A stretch of DNA of 12,597 nt from positions 1 to 12,597 of the forward strand of contig JAICWX010000254.1 in NCBI GenBank assembly GCA_025934635.1. Reading direction: 5' to 3'. Both the position numbers and the translations under genes were made by a program. This document shows, in pieces, positions 1-5,942 of this stretch. The DNA comes from Streptosporangiaceae bacterium. GTDB lineage: Bacteria; Actinomycetota; Actinomycetes; Streptosporangiales; Streptosporangiaceae. How positions within the stretch are numbered: the first letter of the stretch is position 1; each line of letters opens with the position of its first letter. A model generated the notes under the pieces. It saw nothing but the letters and a program-made list of their open reading frames with translations. It searched no databases and had not been told where the DNA came from.

Positions 1-291
1 ATTTCCGTCACGGCCGACCGGGCGAAGTACCACAACCTGCGCCGGCGCCCGTGGGCGGCCGTGCACGTCACCCAGCCGGACTTCCGCGCCTACGCGGTGC
101 TCGAGGGCGCCGTCGAGCTGTCGCCGGTGGCGACCCGGCCCGACGACGACACGGTCGAGGAACTCGTCGCCTACTACCGGGCCCTGTCCGGTGAGCATGA
201 GGACTGGGACGACTACCGCGCCGCCATGGTGGCCGACCGGCGCGCCGTCGTCCGCCTCACCCCCGACCGGGCCTACGGCGCGCTCAGCTAG
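1..291 (+). CDS. PPOX-class (F420/FMN split-barrel) oxidoreductase, 3' part only
   Basis: Open from the first base of the window to a TAG, so only the last 96 codons are present and the start lies outside. The visible protein has the pattern of the C-terminal half of actinobacterial PPOX-fold proteins annotated as F420-dependent oxidoreductases: a basic turn (NLRRRPWAAVHV), a beta strand with YAVLEGAVEL, an acidic helix beginning DDDTVEELVAYY, and a final strand RAVVRLTPDRAYG. Proteins of this family bind F420, FMN or related cofactors in a split beta-barrel and reduce small, often unknown, substrates in the cytoplasm. The next coding start is 21 bp downstream behind a strong ribosome site, so the two were probably cotranscribed. 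Cofactor choice cannot be settled from this half. The family call is fairly firm. Confidence 0.75.
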   Translation: MSVTADRAKYHNLRRRPWAAVHVTQPDFRAYAVLEGAVELSPVATRPDDDTVEELVAYYRALSGEHEDWDDYRAAMVADRRAVVRLTPDRAYGALS

Positions 292-298
292 CCAGGTC

Positions 299-312
299 AA
301 GGAGGAGAGGGT
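299..312 (+). promoter_or_regulatory. Strong ribosome-binding site before a broken gene
   Basis: AAGGAGGAGAGGGT directly precedes the ATG at 313; AGGAGG is 7 nt from the start codon, an ideal Shine-Dalgarno. The reading frame it serves (MTGRVDYDEF...) loses protein-like character after about 10-15 codons, while the recognisable hydrolase sequence downstream is in another frame. This is therefore the initiation site of a gene whose body was disrupted. Confidence 0.6.
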
Positions 313-2428
<2,116 letters not shown>

Positions 2429-2433
2429 GGGGG

Positions 2434-3213
2434 CTAGGCGGTCGGGTCGTCCGGCAGGCGGCTGAGCTCGACGCCGAAGTGGTCCCGGTACGCCGCCAGC
2501 AGCGCGTCGTCCGTGTCCAGCTGCTGTTCGGCCCGGGTGCCGTGCTCGGTCTGGATGAGCAGCCGGCCGCTGATGGACACCCGGCCGCCCGGGGTCAGCC
2601 GGGAGCAGATCGTGCTCTGGGTGAAGTGCGACTGCGGCGAGGTCTGCTGGTACCAGCAGGTCGGGACGCAGTCCGCGAGCGAGACCGCCCGCGTCTCGAT
2701 GCGGTACTGGGGCTTGCCGTCCCTCAGGACGTCGATGTCGGTGTCGCCGGCGTCGGCCAGCCGGAACCGGCCGGCCGGATCGTCCTGATCGTCGCGGTTA
2801 TCCAGCAGCAGCGGGTAGTCGCTGTGGCTGCCGAAGCCCACGTCGGCGAGCCAGGGGCCGGTGCCGTCGGCGGGGCGGACAATGAGCGCGAGGTGGTCCA
2901 GGGGCGGGCTGAGGCCGGCCTCACCGTGCACCCGGGCGCCGACCCGGCTCACCCGGGCGCCGAGCGCCTCCAGCAGCAGCGCGAAGGCGCCGTTGAGCTC
3001 GTAGCAGAAGCCGCCGCGGCGACGGTGCACGACCTTGTCGATCAGGTCGGGCTCGTCGAGCGAGATCGGTTCGGCCAGGTGGATGCTGAGGTTCTCGAAC
3101 GGCACGGTCCGCTGGTGCGCCTGGTGCAGCGCGCGCAGCCCGGCGGCGTCACTGGCAGCCGGCCCGGTGACGCCGATGCGGTTCAGGTAGGCCGCTACGG
3201 TTGCGTCATCCAT
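2434..3213 (-). CDS. nat: Arylamine N-acetyltransferase
   Basis: A 259-aa protein of the NAT family (PF00797). The catalytic triad is visible: Cys70 in RRGGFCYELN, His107 in LDHLALIV and Asp124 in LADVGFG. The N-terminal RTVPFENLSIH is also a NAT signature, and the length is close to bacterial NATs (about 260-280 aa). The enzyme transfers acetyl from acetyl-CoA to arylamines, arylhydrazines or arylhydroxylamines by a ping-pong mechanism through the Cys. It acts in the cytoplasm. ATG at 3213 lies 3 bp after the nitroreductase stop, so the two are probably translationally coupled. The family also contains RifF-type amide synthases of ansamycin assembly, but no polyketide synthase is visible here, so a detoxifying role is more likely. 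Family assignment is secure; the substrate is unknown. Confidence 0.9.
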   Translation of the reverse strand: MDDATVAAYLNRIGVTGPAASDAAGLRALHQAHQRTVPFENLSIHLAEPISLDEPDLIDKVVHRRRGGFCYELNGAFALLLEALGARVSRVGARVHGEAGLSPPLDHLALIVRPADGTGPWLADVGFGSHSDYPLLLDNRDDQDDPAGRFRLADAGDTDIDVLRDGKPQYRIETRAVSLADCVPTCWYQQTSPQSHFTQSTICSRLTPGGRVSISGRLLIQTEHGTRAEQQLDTDDALLAAYRDHFGVELSRLPDDPTA

Positions 3214-3216
3214 CGC

Positions 3217-3855
3217 TTACCAGCCGTCCCGGTGGATCACCACGTCCGGATCGGGCCGGGCGGCCGGCCTGAAGTCCGTCCCCTGGGTGAAGGCGAGCGG
3301 GGTCAGCACCGCCTGCGCCACCGTGTCGTAGGGGATGCCGAGGACGTCGGCGACGTCCTGCTCGCGGGCCCGGTGCATGGACGTCCAGGCGGTGCCGAGT
3401 CCCCGGGCGCGGGCGGCCAGCATGAAGCTCCACATGCCCGGCAGGATGTTGCCCATCCCGGCCAGGGCCGAGGCCCGGTCGCGGCCCTCGTTGCAGCCGA
3501 TTACCAGCACCGGCGCGTCCCCCATGTGCTCGCCGAGGTAGTCCGCCGAGCTGGCCACCCGCCGCTGCGCGGCGTCGCGCTCGGGGTCCCCGGTCGGGTT
3601 CCCCGGATAGCCCGGCGACGCCTTGTACCCGGCGTAGACCTGGCGGTAGATCTCCCCGACGGCCTGCCGCTTCTTCTCGTCCCGCACCACGACGAACCGC
3701 ATCGTCACCGCGTTCGACCCGGACGGTGCCTGCAGGGCCAGCGCGACGCATGCGCGGATCAGCGGGTCGGGCACCGGGCGGGAGAAGTCCAGGCGCTTGC
3801 GGACCGCGCGGGTGGTGGACAGCAGCTGGTCCGGATCCAGGCTGAGCAAGGTCAT
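3217..3855 (-). CDS. Nitroreductase family protein
   Basis: A 212-aa protein from the ATG at 3853-3855. It has the FMN-dependent nitroreductase layout: STTRAVRKRLDF near the start (FMN phosphate-binding arginines), ALQAPSGSNAVTMRFVVV (FMN/substrate loop), a middle helix GNILPGMWSFMLAARARGLG, AWTSMH, and the end LGIPYDTVAQAVLTPLAFT. These enzymes use NAD(P)H to reduce nitro groups, quinones or similar acceptors as dimers. In-frame upstream codons back to 3939 add an unlike N-terminal stretch; the later ATG was chosen because family similarity begins there, although its ribosome site is weak. Three bases separate it from nat downstream. Together they could reduce a nitroaromatic to an arylamine and acetylate it, which is inference from adjacency. 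Exact subfamily is not determined. Confidence 0.85.
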   Translation of the reverse strand: MTLLSLDPDQLLSTTRAVRKRLDFSRPVPDPLIRACVALALQAPSGSNAVTMRFVVVRDEKKRQAVGEIYRQVYAGYKASPGYPGNPTGDPERDAAQRRVASSADYLGEHMGDAPVLVIGCNEGRDRASALAGMGNILPGMWSFMLAARARGLGTAWTSMHRAREQDVADVLGIPYDTVAQAVLTPLAFTQGTDFRPAARPDPDVVIHRDGW

Positions 3856-4004
3856 GTCGACCAGGCTAGCCGCCGGCCCCCGGCTGAGGCTCAGCCGAAG
3901 GTGAACGAGTAGGCCTCGCATGAGGGGATATGACCGCAAGCCTCACGACGACCATGTCACTCAACGGAAGCAGGCGTCCAGGAGTTCCTGATTGCACTTA
4001 ACAG

Positions 4005-4057
4005 CATCGATGGAGCATTAATGCCGCGATCACGACATTGATGGAGCATTCATGCCG
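4005..4057. repeat. Two 22-bp direct repeats, 31-bp spacing, AT-rich
   Basis: Copies at 4005-4026 and 4036-4057 share the core GATGGAGCATT and the ending ATGCCG, and differ at only two positions. Copy 1 contains the perfect palindrome GCATTAATGC (4015-4024); copy 2 has GCATTCATGC. The 31-bp period is about three helical turns, as expected for paired operator sites on one DNA face. They lie 150-200 bp upstream of the nitroreductase start (minus strand) and just past the 3' end of the small ORF ending at 4067. The rest of 3856-4066 shows no gene I can support, and I found no convincing -35/-10 pair. An operator role is inference. Confidence 0.5.
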
Positions 4058-4066
4058 TTTGTCGCA

Positions 4067-4285
4067 TTAGCCGTCGGCGTCGCCGAGCAGTTCCTCGAGG
4101 AGTTCATCGACGCGGCTCTCATCGGCCTTCTTCTGCGGGGCTGACCGCGCGGCTTCGCTATGGAAGGTCTCGGTGCAGCCGAGAATCCCGGCTCCCCACA
4201 GCAATCCCCGGCCGGGCTCGCGGATGATGACATCGGCGCGGCCTGACTCGCGTTCGCCCTTGTCCGTCCGCCCCCGCCTGGTCAC
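4067..4285 (-). CDS. Small hypothetical protein, 72 aa
   Basis: A GTG-started ORF of 72 codons. About 80% of third positions are G or C, like the flanking genes, which supports real coding. The N-terminus is basic (MTRRGRTDKGERESGR), the middle is DVIIREPGRGLLWGAGILGC followed by TETFHS, and the C-terminus is strongly acidic and helical (DESRVDELLEELLGDADG). It has no signal peptide or membrane span. I do not recognise the family. The GTG lies inside the palindrome GTCACGTGAC (4281-4290), and a second palindrome sits 15 bp further upstream. I see no good Shine-Dalgarno, so the start is uncertain. It stands alone, with remnants and repeats on both sides. A chance ORF cannot be excluded. Confidence 0.45.
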   Translation of the reverse strand: MTRRGRTDKGERESGRADVIIREPGRGLLWGAGILGCTETFHSEAARSAPQKKADESRVDELLEELLGDADG

Positions 4286-4313
4286 GTGACGAAGCCTAGC
4301 CAGGTGACACCTG
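4281..4313. promoter_or_regulatory. Paired palindromes at the start of the 72-aa ORF
   Basis: GTCACGTGAC (4281-4290) is a perfect 10-bp palindrome that covers the GTG start codon of the minus-strand small ORF. CAGGTGACACCTG (4301-4313) is a perfect 13-bp palindrome with a central A. Both contain GTGAC, so they may be two versions of one site. Their place suggests autorepression of the small ORF, but no -35/-10 could be confirmed. Confidence 0.4.
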
Positions 4314-4340
4314 CTCGGGATGTAATTCGCGGTGATCTGT

Positions 4341-4406
4341 TATCAAATGCGCCGCCGGACGGCTATCAAAACCGCCGGACGGCTATCAAATGCGCCGCCG
4401 GGTGGC
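4341..4406. repeat. Three tandem short repeats (TATCAAA units)
   Basis: Three imperfect copies begin with TATCAAA at 4341, 4364 and 4384. Copies 1 and 3 continue TGCGCCGCCGG; copy 2 is 3 bp shorter and continues ACCGCCGGACGGC. A 19-bp stretch is repeated exactly at 4352-4370 and 4372-4390. There is no spacer between units and only three copies, so this is not a CRISPR. It lies between the small ORF's upstream region and the hydrolase pseudogene. It could be a slippage product or iterated protein-binding sites; the sequence does not decide. Confidence 0.6.
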
Positions 4407-4423
4407 CGGCATGACCGCCGCGG

Positions 4424-4646
4424 GTGCGGGCGTACGTGACCCGGCACGGCCAGGAGTGGCTGCACAGCGTGGTGTTCGCCGCGGCCGTGCCGGGTCACGT
4501 ACCTGGCCCAGACCGAGGACAACCCGGACGGCCACCGGGCCCTGCCGCAGTCCGGGCTGGTCGTGCTGGAAGGCGCTCCGCACGGCGGCAACGTCAGCCA
4601 TGCCCGGGAGTTCAACCAGGCGCTGATCGGCTTCCTCAGCCGGTAA
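4424..4646 (+). pseudogene. Broken chloroperoxidase-like alpha/beta hydrolase
   Basis: Two pieces of one hydrolase lie in different frames. Piece 1 (about 4424-4492) reads AYVTRHGQEWLHSVVFAAAVP, like the strand-helix after the nucleophile elbow in non-haem chloroperoxidase/arylesterase-type proteins. Piece 2 (4500-4646) reads YLAQTEDNPDG, then after an evident large internal deletion LVVLEGAPHGGNVSHAREFN and ALIGFLSR to a TAA; GAPHG holds the catalytic His. Family members typically continue AVPPYL...NPDG without a break, so codons 4493-4499 are an out-of-frame replacement. The nucleophile Ser region and the acid region are missing. It converges on the DUF72 gene with an 11-bp overlap of ends. 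It cannot encode an active enzyme. The family call is good; the exact left boundary is not known. Confidence 0.7.
4432..4502. repeat. Perfect 20-bp inverted repeat with 31-nt loop
   Basis: Left arm GTACGTGACCCGGCACGGCC (4432-4451) is exactly complementary to the right arm at 4483-4502; the 31-nt loop is 4452-4482. It lies inside the hydrolase pseudogene, and the frame break (4493-4499) is within the right arm. A terminator role is unlikely because no T-run follows. It looks like the product of a mutation that perfected an older imperfect palindrome. Confidence 0.85.
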
Positions 4647-5361
4647 GCGCCCGGAGGGTCCGCGCGTTGCGGACCGCGTTCGCGTCGCCGTCGTTGTTGA
4701 AGTAGACGAGCACGTCCCGGCCCGGCCGGTTCCATTCCCGGATCCGGTCGGCCCACCAGGCCAGGTCGGCGCCGGAGTATGAGCCGGCGTACAGGTGCTG
4801 GTGATCCGGGCCGTGCATCCGCACGTACACGAAGTCCGTGGTGGCGCGCAGCACGCACGGCAGGTTCGCCCCGCTCATCACGCAGTACGCGGCCCGGTGT
4901 TCTTCCAGCAGCGCGAAGACCTCCTGGTCATGCCAGCCGGGATGCCGGAACTCCACCGCCACCCGTATCCAGTCGGGTAGCTGCTGAAGGAAATACGCCA
5001 GCCGGGCGTCGTCGCGCGGCTGCGACGGCGGGAGCTGGACCAGCAGGACGGCCCGCTTCCCGCCCAGCTCGTGCCAGCCCGCCTCGATGCGCGGCACCCA
5101 GGTCTCCGGCGCGTACAGCTTCCGTGCGTGGGTCAGTCCCCGGGGCGCCTTCACCGACAGCCGGAAACCGTCGGGCAGCCGCTCCTGCCAGCTCCGGAAC
5201 GCCGCTGGCCGGGGCCAGCGGTAGAAGCTGCTGTTGAGCTCGGCGGTGGGAAAGGCGGCGGCGTACCGGGCGAGCCGGTCCCGGGCCGGGAGCCCCGGCG
5301 GGTACAGCTCAGGGTGCCAGTGGTCGTAGCTCCACCCGGACGTGCCGATCCTGATGACCAC
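4636..5361 (-). CDS. DUF72 (YecE-like) family protein
   Basis: A 241-aa protein with the DUF72 hallmarks (PF01904): IRIGTSGWSYDHW at the N-terminus, LNSSFYRWP, FRLSVKAPRGLTH, VLLVQLPPS, VAVEFRHPGWHD, FVYVRMHGPD and VLVYFNNDGDANAVRNA near the end. The family adopts a TIM-barrel fold; its biochemical role is not established. The length is normal and the motifs are complete. It begins at a GTG (5359-5361) placed 9 bp after the stop of the upstream 117-aa gene, so the two form a probable operon. Its last 11 bases overlap the end of the convergent hydrolase pseudogene. Confidence 0.9.
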   Translation of the reverse strand: MVIRIGTSGWSYDHWHPELYPPGLPARDRLARYAAAFPTAELNSSFYRWPRPAAFRSWQERLPDGFRLSVKAPRGLTHARKLYAPETWVPRIEAGWHELGGKRAVLLVQLPPSQPRDDARLAYFLQQLPDWIRVAVEFRHPGWHDQEVFALLEEHRAAYCVMSGANLPCVLRATTDFVYVRMHGPDHQHLYAGSYSGADLAWWADRIREWNRPGRDVLVYFNNDGDANAVRNARTLRALTG

Positions 5362-5370
5362 CGGGGCCGC

Positions 5371-5724
5371 TCACGAGGCGGGGTCCTCCGCGGCCGGCCG
5401 GCCGGTGTCCGGTATGCCCGCGTCCAGCAGGGCGGTTGACCCGGCCGGGCGGGTCACCGCGTCCTCGGTCCGCTCCCGCAGTCGCTCGAGCGACTCGGCG
5501 TCGCCGAGCGGCACGGTCGCCTCCAGGCGTGAGCTGGCCTGCACCTCGGGCAGGTCCATGACCGCGTCGACCAGGTCGGCCCGGCTGCCCGGCGGGGTAG
5601 GCCCGGATGAGGGATGCAGCGAGGTGCGGATGGTGCCCTCGGCGTGCTCCGCCACCTCGGCCGCGGCGACCGTCTGATCGCCGTCCTTGACTTCTACCCG
5701 ACGGGATTTGTCATCACTGGTCAT
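5371..5724 (-). CDS. Uncharacterised actinobacterial protein, 117 aa
   Basis: The ATG at 5722-5724 is preceded by AGGAG six bases upstream, so this start is preferred over a longer in-frame reading to 5850. The protein has a charged N-terminus (MTSDDKSRRVEVKDGD), a middle part IRTSLHPSSGPTPPGSRADL followed by VDAVMDLPEVQASSRLEATV, and a helical LGDAESLERLRERTEDAVTRP before a disordered acidic tail. I have an impression of a conserved actinobacterial family with this middle part but cannot name a function. It has no membrane span or signal peptide. It is first in an apparent operon with the DUF72 gene and lies behind a sigma-B-like promoter, which hints at a stress role. Confidence 0.7.
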   Translation of the reverse strand: MTSDDKSRRVEVKDGDQTVAAAEVAEHAEGTIRTSLHPSSGPTPPGSRADLVDAVMDLPEVQASSRLEATVPLGDAESLERLRERTEDAVTRPAGSTALLDAGIPDTGRPAAEDPAS

Positions 5725-5766
5725 GGCGCTCTCCTGGGATCTAGCCCGCTCCGATCCGGTAAGGCC

Positions 5767-5791
5767 ATGCCCGTGAGTACCGAGGTGAAAC
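5767..5791 (-). promoter_or_regulatory. Sigma-B/SigF-type promoter for the 117-aa and DUF72 genes
   Basis: On the minus strand GTTT (5788-5791) is followed after 15 bp by GGGCAT (5767-5772). This matches the stress sigma-factor pattern of actinobacteria, GTTT-N14-16-GGGTAT/C, with one -10 difference. It would start transcription roughly 30-35 nt before the ATG at 5724, leaving room for the visible AGGAG ribosome site. A small palindrome GCGGTAACCGC (5811-5821) lies just upstream and could bind a regulator. The match is seen; its use is inferred. Confidence 0.5.
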
Positions 5792-5852
5792 AGCCGGGAC
5801 CCGGCCGCGGGCGGTAACCGCAGGTCACGGGCTCGCCGCGCTGCGTCCACCG

Positions 5853-5878
5853 AACCGGCTGACGCCGGGCGGTTTTTT
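5853..5878 (+). terminator. Terminator-like hairpin with T6 before the LAL gene
   Basis: CCGGC (5855-5859) pairs with GCCGG (5864-5868) around a TGAC loop; alternative outer pairing AACC/GGTT is also possible, and six T residues follow at 5873-5878. No plus-strand gene ends here: the upstream gene is divergent. If real, it would block read-through into the regulator or act as an attenuator in its leader. The stem is short, so confidence is low. Confidence 0.3.
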
Positions 5879-5942
5879 ACGGAGAAAATTGGGCGAAAAC
5901 CAGGATCTGGGACATCCGCAACCCGAGCAGAGCGGGAGCACA

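Noticed and set aside
2434..3213. RifF-like amide synthase, implying an ansamycin cluster
   Set aside because: No polyketide synthase or AHBA genes are present; an ordinary NAT fits better.
3791..3805. CTTGCGG resembling half of the RAE-like site
   Set aside because: Inside the nitroreductase coding sequence with no second arm at the proper distance.
2479..3912. Long plus-strand ORF (477 codons) across nat and the nitroreductase
   Set aside because: Runs antisense through two well-supported enzymes and shows only low-complexity Val/Arg/Gly sequence.
4341..4406. CRISPR-like array
   Set aside because: Only three imperfect contiguous copies, no spacers and no cas genes.
4432..4502. Rho-independent terminator
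   Set aside because: Loop of 31 nt and no following T-run; it lies within former coding sequence.
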